64,000 nt of DNA from Clavelina lepadiformis (taxonomy: Eukaryota > Chordata > Ascidiacea > Aplousobranchia > Clavelinidae), in NCBI RefSeq assembly GCF_947623445.1, contig NC_135244.1, positions 19,654,860 through 19,718,859 on the forward strand. Direction: 5' to 3'. A program made the translations under genes and the position numbers. The stretch's first letter is position 1; every line of letters begins with the position of its first letter. The notes below the pieces were generated by a model. It was not told the origin of the DNA. It worked only from the letters and a program-made list of their open reading frames with translations, and did not search any database. Shown piece by piece: positions 1 to 15,900 of the stretch.

Positions 1-813
1 CCCCCCGCTTGAAAGCATCGGGCAAACTTAGACATGTAAAAATGCCCAAACTTTGAAGGGCTAAAATTACAGACAGACAAAGCATGACCGGGCGTATGAT
101 TTATAATGACTTAATTAGCCAGAATGAAGTAAATGAAATGTCACTTCCGGTCAAACGTGTGACCAGACAGTCTGACGTCACATGCAATGCAACGACTAGC
201 AGGAATATGCGCATTGTGTTAATACCAGCACAAATGCCACATCATAAACTGCAACTAATATTGCGTGTTAAAGGAAACCAGAAATCGGGAATAGCGGTAA
301 AATTTAAACCCGGGTAAGTGCAACCAGCAAAATCCTAATGACAAAAAGTTCACGTTCGATTGGCCATGCATAATGACACCGCATTCAATTTTTACACGAA
401 ACTATTTCGCGCGAAAGATTGCCACAAATTGCAAGCTAAAGATAAAGGTGTAGATTCCGGGCGTAACTTCCCCAAACAGTGCTCCTGCCTCACGCTCAAC
501 ACGACATCTCTTGTTTATATATTACTAGGTGATATCTTCTACATTACGTAGCAATGTACGTTTGATAGCTAATATCGGAATGTATACAACTCGTCGATTT
601 ACGAATGCACAAATAGCAAAAGGTAATAAATAAAGTAGGTGAAGCAGGTGTTGTTTACTTCTTCTGAGAAAATGAGCATAGCAGGTGTGCCGAAATGTTG
701 CCAAACACTAGCACAATCATATCTTTGTAACCGCAAGGCGGCCATGGTATGACAGTAAACTTCAGTTTTCTATGAAAAATATATAAACGCAAAATGTATT
801 ATAATAATCTCAC
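1..813. other. noncoding left edge, probably SDAD1 last intron
   Basis: I see no exon here on either strand. The SDAD1 reading frame leaves its last visible exon at a GTGAGA donor immediately to the right, and the expected basic C-terminal tail of that protein is not encoded in this stretch. It is therefore most simply the final SDAD1 intron, with the last exon beyond the window. No repeat was recognised. Confidence 0.5.
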
Positions 814-3800
814 TTTATTAGTTGTGCTGGCGTAGGGATCTATTTTCGTTTTTCGTCGACCGAACTTTTCCCGATCCTGGCGACCAGCCAGTACCGTCGC
901 TAGTCTGCTCTCTCTGTCGTGGGGGCGCTTCGAATGGACTAGTTCGATGTCGTTCAGTGCCACCAATTCGCCACTAAGAAAAAAGTCAGGAATATATTAG
1001 ATATTTTTAAATTTAAACGTTCTAGGATATGATTTTGATAGAAAGTTGTTACTAGTTTGTATTAGTCAGTGATTAATTCACCAAGTCGTCGATTAGTTAA
1101 GTGTGTTCATTTATATTGTTTGTAATTGGCACTGCGGAGGTTTCCAAAAAAAACAAAAACATGTAAATTTTTGAAGGAGTATATTCAATCACTCATTAAC
1201 TCTTCCCACTTCTTCCTGAAATTGAGAACAAAAAGATAAGAGTCACTTTCCACCTTTCTTTCGACTCCTCCATGTCAGTGATCTTCCGTTTCAGAGCTTT
1301 CCTGGAAGAGGGAGTCACTTCTTTGGCGGCTTGCTCAGCTCGCATCAGCTTGAAGTCATCCTGACTTAAGATCCGGGATTGACTGACGAGTTTTGATTTG
1401 GCAACTTTTTCATTTTCGCTCATTTTCGGGAGACTTTCTGCATTGACATCCTTTGTCTACGACGAATAAGTAAACTATGGGTAACTTATGTATTTAACTT
1501 ATGGGTAAAAATGAATTAATTCATTACCTGGATCAACAAATTATTTTAACAGGGTAGTTAAAATCACCAAAGGTTAAAATTCAATTTACTAGCTGTATGA
1601 ATTTATTGAACAAGAAATTATCCACATAGAAAACAATAATTAATCAAAGAGTTAAACGTTAGGATAACTACCTCATCATCAGATGAGACATCATGCCAGC
1701 TTCCATCTGAGTCACTTTCATCCGAACATGATTCCCATCCATCTGTACAACATATATTGAAAATATTTGTATAAAATAAACCTCAAAAACCACACAAATG
1801 ATTAATATCAGTCAAATCTCGAATGTATTTGTCTTATTTCCGTAATCGATACATCGCCATCGATATGAGTCTAAGATGTATGCTGATCTATCAACGTTTG
1901 TGAAAGATATTTTTCCCACCTTGTGCCTTTTTATAATCATCATCCTTCCCCTGCTCTTCTGGCAAGGCTTCTGCACCAGCAATATAATCCTTAGATACCA
2001 CTTCTCCGTATGCCACAGTTGTAAGTTCTGCACTGGCTTCAGTCGGTTTGCCCTGAAGTGACAAGTTATTATGTAGCTTTCATAATCAACACAAACCGTC
2101 TAACTGTTGTAAAAGTGCCAAATAGTGTCGCATAATGCATTTCATCTACAGCAACTCTTTCTACCTTGAGGTCATAGTTGTTTGCTATTCAAAGAAATTC
2201 TAAAACAACGCAAAAAACCCGGAAAAACAAATATATGGACAAACCCTATCCCTTTTGCGTAGAAGTGTTGGATTTACTCTTCGGTATAACTGCATGAGTG
2301 ATCTGGCGGCAGAAGTAACTGCTTTATCGTGTTTTGTTTTGTACATGGTCAAATCACGCAGCAGTTCGTCAGTCATAGCAAGCGGACATCTTGCACAAAT
2401 TTCACGAATTGCATTCAACCTAGAAATGAAAACAATGAGCAATGCGACTAAAATCGCTTAAATTTAATAAACAACAAAAATTTAACGTAAGAATAAAATG
2501 CTAACAAAACAGTTACATAAAAAACTTAAAGCATTATAAAAGTATAGGTTTGCATATCACAGTATTAACATACTGTTGTAAATTTCTTATTCAACTCTAC
2601 TGCTATTATAAGGACGTAATCAACGGATATTAGTGTCAATACTTTGGTACAACTTTCTTTTTTACATGTTTGCATGATTAGTGAGTTTGTTATTGCATTT
2701 GGTAAAAAAAAGTTTAAAAACAAGAATTACATTAAACATCAACTTAAATTGTAAATGGATGACATACAAAGTCATTGCACAGTTGCACACTGCATATTGC
2801 AAGCGCAGTGAGATACAGACACATACCCAACACCCATGACTTCACTAGAATTTCTCTCAGTAACGAAATTGTTCGCAATGGTCATGATTGAAGACTGGAT
2901 TATGTCTGGTGGAACCAGCTCATGGCTGGCTTGAGCTAGAGCCAGCAAAATCTTTGTTACTTCTGTAAAGAGAAGGATAACTAGTCATAACATGAGAAGT
3001 TGAACAGATCATGATCACTCTACACCAGGGGTGTCAAACTCAATCGCACCAGGGGCCAAAACTCAAAACTTATTTAACGCCGCGGGCCGTAAGGATAAAA
3101 CTTGATTGAACGTTTCGTGACACGAGTATATGAAATGGAACAGTCAGCGAAAGAGCACCAAATTTTTGTTTTTTTTGACGGTTTTGGCTGGGAATAAATC
3201 GATTTATTCTATCGTATGATGAGGCAACTGTTGTGCTGCTGTATTGTGCGATTTGTTATAATCTTGTTTTTGCTTGAAAAAAGTAAGTTATACTGCACAA
3301 TGATCTCGCGGGCCGGAAATAGTTCAATGTATAAAATAGCATTGCGGGCCAAGTTTTATTGTAAAGCGGGCCGGATGTGGCCCGCGGGCCGGGAGTTTGA
3401 CACCTATGCTCTACACTGATGACAAATGTTTCAATGGAAGCAAAGTTGATGTCGCAACGTTACTTAAAATACATTAAGTAAGCAGACTAAACACTAAAAA
3501 ACTACTCGGCACAAACCTCTTTGATGGGGTTGAAGAAAGCGCTGTAGAAACGGGTAGAAGTTAAAAAGGAAAAGCTGATGAGTCCCAACAACCCGTGATA
3601 TGACAATTATCATCAAAAGTCTTATTTCGAAACTGTCATTTGATTTTTGCAGCTTTTTAAAAAGTCGCTCTGAAAAACCTATCAATACACACAGCATTAT
3701 GACACGTTTTAAAATTAAAGAAATACAATAAAATAGATTCATAATATAAATAATTAACTATAGATAAGCAAGAAAATCGAATTATTTACGATATAACATG

Positions 3801-6800
3801 CACAGGTACGGCAACTTTACCTTGGGGGTCATGAAGTAAATGGGTGGCAGAAAAATCTGTGTTTGATTTCTTCGCCTTCTTTTTGTGTTTATTCAAAACC
3901 TTCAATGCCTTGTCACGTTTCTGCTTTGCTCTTGTTGATTTTTTATTTACGGCGAATCTAAAACAAAACAAACAAATTTAAACTTCATTTATTAATTTGC
4001 CTAGAAAATTACATTACGTAACAAAGTAAAAAAATTAATAAAAGAAATGTTTAGTTGAAACTAGTCTCATTTTTTATCACAAATACTGTAGTTTCATTAC
4101 CACTGTTTTGGTTGTGATAATCAAATCAAAGTGGAATAAAAAATTCTCATTTCGTTTAATTTCATCCATTTGATTTTGCAAAGATATGTTTATGAAGGTT
4201 TCATTTAAAAAAGTTCTTTATAAAAAGAAACATTTTAATGGAATAATTACCTCATTATGATGTCACGAGCACTTGGACCTTCTTCTCCGGAATCCGAATC
4301 TGATTCATCTTTTTGTTGATCTTGTCCAAGAAAAAATCTAAGTGCTGTTGCTAAAACCTGGAAATCAGAAATATTTTAAGTTAAAAATATGCAGTTTGAA
4401 TATAAAACACATTGCTACTCAGGCAATACAGGACTTCACCAAACAACTGATGTTAAATAAGGAATTTTTACCTTAGAATATTTCGAAAAGCATGCCGTAC
4501 TAATCACATTAACTGTCTTGGAATCATTCCATATCTTTCTGTGGTAAAGTTCCATCATGACATTCAACGACATCTTAGCCGCAGTTGCATTGTTATCGGA
4601 CAGCATGGTATACATGAAATTTTGCAATCCCTGCAAACGCCATGTGAATTTAAGTAGTTTAGGTAGATATATGTAATTTTAGAAAATGACTAGTTTATCT
4701 GAAGCAGGTCAACAGTGAGACACGAATTAAAAATAGTTTAAGACTAAAATAGAGTTCCAGTTAAATTAGAAGATTTTAGTAATATCTGGTTGAGTGAGAT
4801 AAGGAAAAGTAGTTTCAAGTATAGTTACTGTTAAATTGTAAATATATAATTACTTTAAACATATTTTCTGGTGAAAGAAATAATGTCAACCAGTTTTTTT
4901 GATTAGCTACAGTAACTAAATAACTCAACTCAACTAAATAATTCTTAACTAAGATCTTTTAGTATCATGCCGTAGTGTATTGCAATCAGCCACATCAAAA
5001 ACTAAGCCACGTTACTGATAGAACAAAGCTTTTTATTTTTCTAATGACATTCACATACCTTGTTTAACTTATTGTCCTTGTGACCAGTGTTTAAGTTCTT
5101 AATGTCTTGAACAATAAAGTTGTACAATGTCTAAGAAAAATACATGTTAAAACGAAAATAAATCATATAAAAACTGTTATCAAATCATACATATATATAC
5201 TATAAACTGCTCTATTACAGTTTTACCATTTATGATTTGAACCTAAAATAAAAATTATATAAAAATTTTTATTTACTTTTCTAAGAAGCTTGTCAGGGCA
5301 TCGCAGAAGCTCAAAGAACAGCTCAAAAAGAGAAGACGGAGTGATAAGGTTCTTGTTTCGCAACAACATGAGAGCACGACAGAACATCTGGATCAAAAGT
5401 AGAAGCCAAGCAATAAAAATGATTCTTTCGGACCATTTGTCTGACACAATGCAAACCAGAAGACTACAGTGATCAATAGCCTACAATTTTTGGAATTAGC
5501 ATTCTACATGTCAACGACGATAATCTTTGGGAAAAGCGTTTATAACTGTTAGCATTGCAGATGACCAAAGGTATTACCACTCACTAACTTCAATGCTTAA
5601 ACTGATCAATTAACTAGAATAGAAACGCGGAAAACGTTGGTTATTCTTTATCAATTGCAAACTCAAGCATAAGCCCACCATTCGAACTTCTGGATTTAGT
5701 GATGCTCCGTGTTTTTGCAAAACATCTTTCAGTTTCATGGGAAAATCTTTCACAGTATCTGGGTAACAATGTGCTACCTGAATAAAACAGAAGAACTTTA
5801 AAGACAATTTCAGTAAAATATTAAAAAGTATGTAAGCCTAATAACATCTGGTCATGTTACCAATCCAATCATGTCAATAATAAGATTAATCGATGCAGTG
5901 TGAACAATCAATTAATTCGCAACATGATTTTTTTCAGAAATGTTATACAACCATAGCATATATTATTCAAAACCAAACCTGGGCAATGAACATTATTGTT
6001 TCACATAAACGTTTCGCATCTTCACTTGGTTGCAAAAGAAACACTTGAAAATTTGATTCAAATTGCCGATATTGTTGCAAGAACTGTAAAAAATGTTGGT
6101 TTGAATTCATAAACGTTAAACAAGCCAGTCTTTAAAATAAAACAGTTGTAAAACATTTTGTTCCAAAAAAATAGGCCTAATGGTATGGAATGATATAATC
6201 TTTATCCTCAGATGAAGGAAAGTCTTTGTACGACTTAAACCTGGCGATGATTCCTCATCGCTCGAGCCCTAGTTACCAAGCTAGCCTTTCTGCAAGTTCC
6301 GATTGGTACACATTCTTTATTTTGGATTTTTTATAGAGCGTTGCGTGAATTTAGAACTGTGCATCCGGTCCACTGAACATGCAGACAAGAGCAAGTGTCA
6401 CTAATATCTTGCCCATGAGCATTGCAACGGTATGGTGCCACTGGGTATCAAACACAGAACACAAGCAACATTTGCTGTAAGGCCAGTGTTCAAACCAACC
6501 GGCTATCAAGCCTAATGGGAGCTCTTTTGCAAGTGAAACTTATCTTGAAATGAAAAGTAGGTTATAGCAGCATTCAACAAGAAATTGAGCGTGCAAAAAC
6601 ACTAAATTTAGCGTGATAGTTATGGTATGCAATATCAAATCTTATCAATATAAATATCAGAATGAAATCTTTGTTATTTATCATATAGTTCAGACAACTA
6701 CATTTACTAACGTTGATAAGTCTCGTGCGTATGCAAATGATGTATAATTTCCGCAATAAACTTACCTCTGTCTGATATGATTCTGGATCCCGTTTAATTA

Positions 6801-6849
6801 GATTCTGCAACTGTGGGAGATTGTCGGGAAGTTGATTTGTCTTTCCCAT
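814..6849 (-). CDS. SDAD1: SDA1 domain-containing protein 1 (SDAD1), 3' end outside window
   Basis: Homologue of yeast Sda1 / human SDAD1, a nucleolar protein needed for 60S ribosome maturation and export. Fifteen exons read in phase (high to low): 6849-6766, 6083-5979, 5777-5679, 5387-5277, 5130-5059, 4630-4472, 4357-4251, 3957-3821, 3669-3517, 2962-2827, 2419-2245, 2052-1920, 1742-1672, 1456-1254, 973-814, giving 635 codons. It starts [20 protein letters not shown] and carries signature stretches [29 protein letters not shown] and [19 protein letters not shown], then an acidic region with DGWES and a basic tail. Human SDAD1 is about 687 residues, so roughly 50 C-terminal residues lie past the last GTGAGA donor, outside the window. 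The intron at 2963-3516 holds a hAT-type element and intron 1 a SINE-like repeat. It is divergent from RNF113. Confidence 0.96.
3026..3408. mobile_element. hAT-type nonautonomous element (383 bp) in SDAD1 intron
   Basis: The ends are CAGGGGTGTCAAACTC and GAGTTTGACACCTATG, an imperfect terminal inverted repeat matching at 14 of 16 positions. They are flanked by a perfect 8-bp duplication, CTCTACAC (3018-3025 and 3409-3416). An 8-bp duplication with CAG-type termini is the hAT signature. The interior is GC-rich near the ends (repeated GCGGGCC) and codes for nothing. The exact target duplication suggests a fairly recent insertion. Confidence 0.9.
6195..6515 (-). repeat. tRNA-derived SINE-like repeat in SDAD1 intron 1
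   Basis: Read on the minus strand, the segment begins near 6515 with TGATAGCCGGTTGG, which resembles a pol III A box. About 55 nt later comes GTGTTTGATACCC, which resembles a B box. This spacing is that of a tRNA head. A roughly 200-bp unrelated body ending in an A/T-rich tail near 6200 follows. The boundaries are approximate and no flanking duplication was resolved. I found no second copy in the window, so the SINE call rests on the box pattern alone. Confidence 0.45.
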
Positions 6850-7597
6850 CACTTTCTACAGTAAACCGAGCTTTAAGTGAACACTATGTTAGCCAGTGAC
6901 GGTGATTTCTCAATCCTTACCTTGGAATAAAATTTCACGAAAATCCTCTAACTCAAGGTTCTCAGTTCTCACTCAAAGTTAATAGAAAGTAGGCAGGTTG
7001 GACACGTGATAACAAACCTCTGGACTTTGGGAAATCCCCTTTTTATCTAAATTACTACTGCGACTTGTGGAAATATTTAAAAATTCGAAATAATGCTTTC
7101 ATCAATGCGAAGCGTATTTGTGCTAAAACTATTAAAATTATTTCACAATTTTTGTCATTAGAGTTTCTTACTGTACATTATCTATTAAATTGGAGCAGAT
7201 ATGTAAGTTTCAAAATCAAGATATTTGTATGATTCACTCTACATTTTTTAAAGATTTACTTAGGGTTATCCCCTGGAATGCTTTCAAAATTGAATGGAAG
7301 TTATGGAGCCATAGATTACTTTTTAAAGAGACCATGATGAAACCTTTGAAAAATTGCTGTGGAATACTAGACTGTTGAAAAAAAATTAAAAAACCTGCTT
7401 TAGAGAGTTTAGTGTTAGCCTGAGTAAATGATAACCTGCCAATAGATTTTTGACGTTTATTAACCAATTTATTTTAGCAGAAAAAATCAAAGACACAGTT
7501 TTTTAACAATTGCTTAACTGTTGTAATCAGTATAAAATTTCATTTTTAAGTGACCTGGTGTTAATATTTGCCATTTTATATGCAAGTAACCTATAAT
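6850..7597. promoter_or_regulatory. divergent SDAD1 / RNF113 intergenic promoter region
   Basis: This 748-bp AT-rich gap separates the start codons of two head-to-head housekeeping genes and must hold both promoters or 5' UTRs. No clear TATA box or CpG-rich core is visible. On the SDAD1 side a TTTACTGTAG acceptor-like sequence ends 5 bases before the ATG, which could be a 5'-UTR intron or spliced-leader acceptor. Confidence 0.5.
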
Positions 7598-9640
<2,043 letters not shown>

Positions 9641-9774
9641 TCTAAGTGCTGCAAACAACTTAACAATCACCGCTAAACTGTGGAGTTATACCAGGAGCTC
9701 TAACAATGCACTTGCACTGCCCTTGTTGTACCGAAAGCTCTGCTGCTGAAAACAGAAACAGTACCGTTGTTCGT

Positions 9775-9783
9775 TTTATTAAA
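9775..9783. terminator. overlapping poly(A) signals of convergent RNF113 and NCAPG
   Basis: The sequence TTTATTAAA reads AATAAA on the minus strand (9780-9775, about 170 nt past the NCAPG stop) and ATTAAA on the plus strand (9778-9783, about 140 nt past the RNF113 stop). Both distances suit short 3' UTRs, so the two transcripts probably overlap tail-to-tail here. Assignment is inferred from position only. Confidence 0.5.
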
Positions 9784-9945
9784 AAATACAAAACAACTTT
9801 TTAATATGATTATCAGGCACATGTATTGGCACAGAGCGTACAAATGGCAGTGTCTATATTGCTGCAATGATGCTCAAACACAAACGTAAATCTATGTAAA
9901 GTTGCTAAAGTTTGCAATTTGGATCGTAAAAAAATCACAAAAAAA

Positions 9946-12900
9946 TTAAAGTTCTGCTTCCACTAAGTCTTTGTTGAGATTTTTCACCGGAGTCGAAGGC
10001 AGAGTTGATTTGGAATTTACACGTTTTTTTCGACTTTTTGTGGAAATAATCGTCGACTTGGAAGCTTTTTTCCCTTTTCCTGTTCTTTCTGGCAGTGCTG
10101 GAGAGGTGGCAGAACTTGCAGTTGACACAAAAACTGAATGGAAAACTTGCTAATTACAACGTACATATGGTATTTTCTACAGTTATTCACTTTGATGCAA
10201 AATAAAAATTATTTTCATTCATAGTATGTTGTGAAATGTTACACAATACAATTAAATGACGGTAATACAAGATCACACACTTTGTAGACAGAAACACTCA
10301 CGTTCATTTAGTGCTGTTTTATTTGTAGTGGGTTCTGGAACGTTTTCTGCTGGTAAATCATTTACCTTAATGGCGGGAATATTTTTTGCTTGTTTTTTAA
10401 AACCTGTCAGTTGAGTTTCAAACTTACGAATGTGTCGAATCGCATGTTTGTCTTTAACTTCCTAAAAGACATAGCCAAGTTTGACACGTCACCGCGAAAG
10501 TGATCCACTGTTCAAATCACAAACTGCGATGTAATAGCTAATGCTGGGTATTAGCAACAACTGACTGCACACATATAACTAAACACTGTACCTTGAGCAT
10601 ATTTTCGCAAAGAACCTTCAGGTCCTTTACATTTTCCGTCAAATCTGGGTTGATGTCCAAGGTGGGCAGGATTTTGCACAACGTGTTGACATACGGGGAT
10701 CGGGCATCAGATAAAATTTCGTTTGAGACCATCATTGCGATGTTGTCGTGAGCTGACCCATCGTTCAACTAAAAGTATGACGAAAATGTAAACTAATGGT
10801 ACATCTCTGTGGTTTATGGTATTTTGAAATACGTCAAAACTTTGTTGAGGGCTACCTTCTTAAAATACGACGTCAGCAAAAAAATAAAACATAAAAATTT
10901 GAACAGCAACACTGTGGTTTGCGTACACCACACCCTTCCCAGTAACAACATAGCCCACCCATTTTGTGTCACGTTCTTCACATATCCCTTTGAGATCAGC
11001 CGACTGAATTATAGATGGTCGTGTGATGCTGACCAACAACTCGGCAACGTTATCGGCGTTGACAGAAGCATACGGTGATGAACAAGGTGCGTTAAATAAA
11101 ATTCGAAGGATAGGAAGAAAAGCAGCTTCCATGCACTCGTGGGCTTGTCTGGAAGGTAAGTTTTGGAATGTATCATTAATAGGTTTGCTCACACTGTGAC
11201 TGAGGTTTAGTACGTAACTGATAACAATTTACAGTCCATCGACTAGAAGTAAGCTGGCTGAGTATGATACTGAAGCTGTTGTTCAAAAATGAAGTCACGA
11301 TCTTCATACTTTGACATGTACGGAAAGATGTTGAGGAAGTTGCTGATCATGTGGAGGATCTGCGGCTCATCCTGGGTGGCTGGATTGTACCACGTGAGAA
11401 TGAGCCGGGACACTACGGCCGGTGAGAGGATGTGATGGGATACGAGGACTTTCGCGAGAAGACATATCACCGCTTGGCGTACTTCAACATTCTGGAATGG
11501 TGCGAGTAAATCTTGTAGTTATCAATATTTTGTGATACGACAAAACCTAAACCGGTTTAACTCTGTTTTTAAAAGCAAATGTCTGGCGGTTCCTTGGATT
11601 ACCTCATCGTCTAGCATGTCAAGGAATTTGGTCATGATTGCTGCTCCTACATCCTCATCATCGTATTCATTGTCACTGTCGTGAGCTGTGTGTTCCTCCT
11701 GTTGCAAAGATGATTATTTATTAACTTGCACGAGATCATTCTTTAAATGCATGACAAATCGTCCGATGTACCTCTACACCCTCATCCTTGGAAGATTTGT
11801 TTTTCTTGCACGCGAAGAGTAGTCTCAAGCCAAATAAGCGAATCAAATCATTCGTTGCGTTGATGGCAGCCACCCTTACCAAGTATGTATCTGCCTGAGC
11901 AACCTGAATTAAAATCATACGCAAAGTGCTTTGTCACTTTGTTTAAGAACATATTTTGTCCAACTAAAATAACAACTTCACACTTAAACCCAAAGATTGT
12001 TTGTCCAGTGACATCTATTTATAGACAGGTCCAAATACCTAGAGTTTATCTTTACTTAAGATTCGTTTTCACCGCAATTCAAGTCCAATACCATTTCTTA
12101 CCAAATTAAATGCTGTACTGTATTTACATTTACTACAGTTGAATTTGTCTATATCGGCTTTGTACAACGTCAATTCGACTATAAAGTCACATTTCGGTCA
12201 GTCTCAGTAGGATTCCTATCATTATTCTTATTGAAAATACAACCACTTTATTCCGCATTTTAATTCTGTTTAATATAAAATTAAAATGTCATAACATTTT
12301 TTAAAGTGAACCTGTATGAGTAGTGGGAAATGACGAGCTGCTAGCACAGAAGAAAACATGCACGCCACACCAAGGCCACGAATAGCTTCCTTGCGGACGT
12401 CAGACGTTGTATTTAAAACTGATGGAATGACCAGAGTGTCCAATAACTGCAAAAGTGTTGGATGAATGCTTTTGGGAACAGACTTTTTTAGTCCACTTGC
12501 GGCGCATCGTGATTCAAACAATGATGCCAGAAGGTCTTTGATTATTTGTAGACATTTGATAAGCGTACCAACATCACTCTGTATCCAAATTAAAAAATAA
12601 AGCTGTTATGTTCCCAACTGATGGCCTTTGCCTAGGCTTTTGGCAAAAATCTATTTTACATTAGAGCCTTCACTTTTCATTCAGAATGTGAGAAAAGGAT
12701 CATGGTCGAGTGATTTTAAACCTATAGGCCGGCAACTTGGTTCTTTCTTCCACTTTTTTCCACAATTTGAAAGAAGAGACTCTCTCTTTCAAATTGTGTA
12801 TGGTGAGTAAAAAGCTCTACCAGGTTTCACAATGAGGCACTGTTGGCCACCAATAAAACTCATAAATGCAAATCTCTTGCAGAAAGAAACTAACATGCCT

Positions 12901-15900
12901 TTTCAGGTAGTGAAGAAGTATCTTCGATTTGAATAGCCCGACTGTTGATTTTCAGCTTATCTTCCATTTCCGATTTCTTTGCAAATTCGATTTCAATCAA
13001 CTTCTGTATCTCAGACGCCTTCACGAAGTCTTTTGCATCGATGCTGATTTCCATGTCTTCTTTGGCTTCCAACAATTTTACACTGATCTTTGCTATCTGC
13101 ACAAGTGTTGTGTAATTTTAACAACAAATGTTGAGAGGCAAAAAAAAACAAACCACACCAAGCCCACGGGTTTTTTCTTTAACGTTACTTTTGTGCAACC
13201 TAAAGTTTTGACTTAAAAGTTAACAAGGTTTCACTGTTGGGTAAATAAGCCCCTGCTCATAACTATGTCTAGCAACAACAGCGGCTATTGTAACGCAAAC
13301 ATATTTATTTTTGCTACATCAAGGTTATTAGAGATCTCATTCATTGTGGGCAGAAAAGACTTGGTACAGGTGACGCAAATAAACTATATGTAGTAGGCCT
13401 AGTGTAACAGCATCATCCAGCTGTGATTTCATCAAATATATTTCGCTTAAATTTATTCATTGTCACTTTCTCAAGCAAATAATTAAATCAGCAGACAAAT
13501 GAAGCTGACCCTGTTAGAAGTAATACTCACTTCTTGTTTGAGGTTTCGTATTTCATCCTCAGACATACACAGGGCTGGTGGTGTGTTGGGCACATGAGGA
13601 TCTCGAATTGTCGAAATCAACTTTGCGACCAGACAAACCTTTCCTTCTTCGCATGCCCTGCACAATAAGTGATATTTTCCAATTCCTTTTTTTCCTTTTA
13701 TAATTAAAATTTTCTTTTCCTCAATATTTCAATATTTTAAATATTGTGAAGAAATCTAATCTAACTTCTATCTTCCTCACCCTACTGAGGCCGATGATGC
13801 GGAAAGAAGTTCGAGCAATCCGGAAGTTAGTGGAGACACGAGACACGGAAAGCAGAGTACGTCAATCTTTATCAAGGCTTTCTCAAAAAATTCGTGCAAT
13901 CCATTTCGACCTGAAAAATGGGGAAACAAAAAAGCTACAACTAAATTTGACCACAGCGAGATTGTTTCGTACTGTTAGATGCATTGAGAAAATAGTGTTA
14001 CAAGGATGATAGTACAAAAGCTACAGACACATTAGTATTACCTGTATTGTCGGAAATGTCCATTTTTGACGCTATTTTGATTAACTGCTGAGCGACAAAT
14101 TCTTTTTCTATGCGATCATCTTCTTCTTCGGGGCTGATGTCAACTATGTTCTTACTCTCCATTAAGTCCATGAAAGGCAGGAGAAATCTGTGAAGATGTT
14201 TTAAGTTTGATTTGAAAAGAAATGAATATTACACAAAAGTTAGTTGTCACGGCAAAGTAAAAGTTCATGCTTTAATGTGGCGTCCGTACAAAATGTGTCC
14301 TCACTTGTTCAAAAATTCTTCCAAATATTGCGAAAATGAGAGCGTACTTGGCAAGAGGACATCGAGATAATGCTCCACTCCAGCCCCCTTTGATCTCACG
14401 TATTTAAACAGTTGGCTCCAGTACAATGCTGCTTCTGGGGTCAGCTGGTTGAAATCGACAGTTTTACTAAAATCAAGGTAAAATAGAACAACCAATTATA
14501 ACATAGCAGTGGCCCCAGCCTCCAATAAGCCTTAAAAGGCATTGGAACCATCATAAATTTCATAAAAATGTGTTCCCCAAGGTCACTACTGAACTTTAAA
14601 ATTGCTTTTAAAGATTTATGAAAGTTTTTACCCATTTGTTAAATTATGAAAACAAAATTCTAAACCAAATTTTCCAACCAACCCAGGGAGAACAACATTA
14701 AACCAATGAAAAATAAATGCTAATGGTCCTTACTTGTCATTCAATAAATTGAAACCTTCAATAAGGTCCTTGATATTAGACCACTCATACATAGCCTTGA
14801 CCGCCCTGCAGCATGTCTCATATGCACCTACCACATCTAACTTCTTAAGAAGGTTTATCAGGTTTGCCTAGATATGAAATGTTTTTGTTAACGGCAGGAA
14901 ATTTGTTTTTGAAAAGTCAGGTAGTCGCTGAATTACATCAAATGTCAACAGCCAAGCCTGGAAAAGTTGGGTTTTCACAACTTTTTGCACGACATCTGAT
15001 CGATCCTGGAGACCTTGCTTTATCAAATACAACCTCTGAGAGCTGGTCAATGCTTTGATGCTCACTTTTTGTGCTATAATCTGAATCAAAAACAAGCGAT
15101 AAAAAAATGCAAAAATAATACCGGAAATAATTCAAATTCATTGTTAAAGTGGAAACTTGTCCGTTTAAAGATGAAAGGAGCAATTAAATTATCTTAATTT
15201 AACAGAAGTAAGTCATTGGTAGTATTAGCGACATATAACCATAAAATTGGAACTGGGGAATTATAGTAAAAGACACACTTTTTTTAACACCTAATTTGTG
15301 ATCAGAATAACAAAAATGTGTGAGCTCTAACCTGAAACGCAATTTTCCTGACTGCTTCTGATATATCTCTCGTTCGATCGAGGACACACGGCAAAGTTTT
15401 AGTTGTCAAAGATATGTTTGAAACCACAGCAGCTCTCACCTGGGAGCTCTCGTCACAAGCCATGTGGAAGAGATAAGCTGAGAGAAAAGAAATTCAACAC
15501 ATACGAGAATGGATAAACAACCATTGCAGAACATCTTTAACCTTAACCTAATTAATAATTTTATCATTTTTAGAATAGTATGAATATCATATGGATGATT
15601 CTATAAAATTTAAGATGCTGCATAAGCCTTACATCTGACCCAAGATAAAATGTGACGCTTTATCACAAAGAAACATACAACATCAACATCTCCATACCTT
15701 CTATAACAGGACAGTCTTGCAAAGCAGGTTGTTGTAATCTGCTCAATGACTTTGCAGCTTGGCATCGTACTACTGGATTCTTGTCATCGATTCGGTCAAG
15801 CATGACTTTTGTGATGCTAACAACATAAAAAAAAGCTCAGCTGAGAGAAAAGAAAAAGTATAAAAAGCAACTTTAAAACAAACAACTTTAAAAGTAGTTC

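Noticed and set aside
12135-12195. TACAGTTGAATTTGTCTATAT, resembling a pogo/mariner terminus in an NCAPG intron
   Set aside because: Single end only, no opposite terminus or TA pair.
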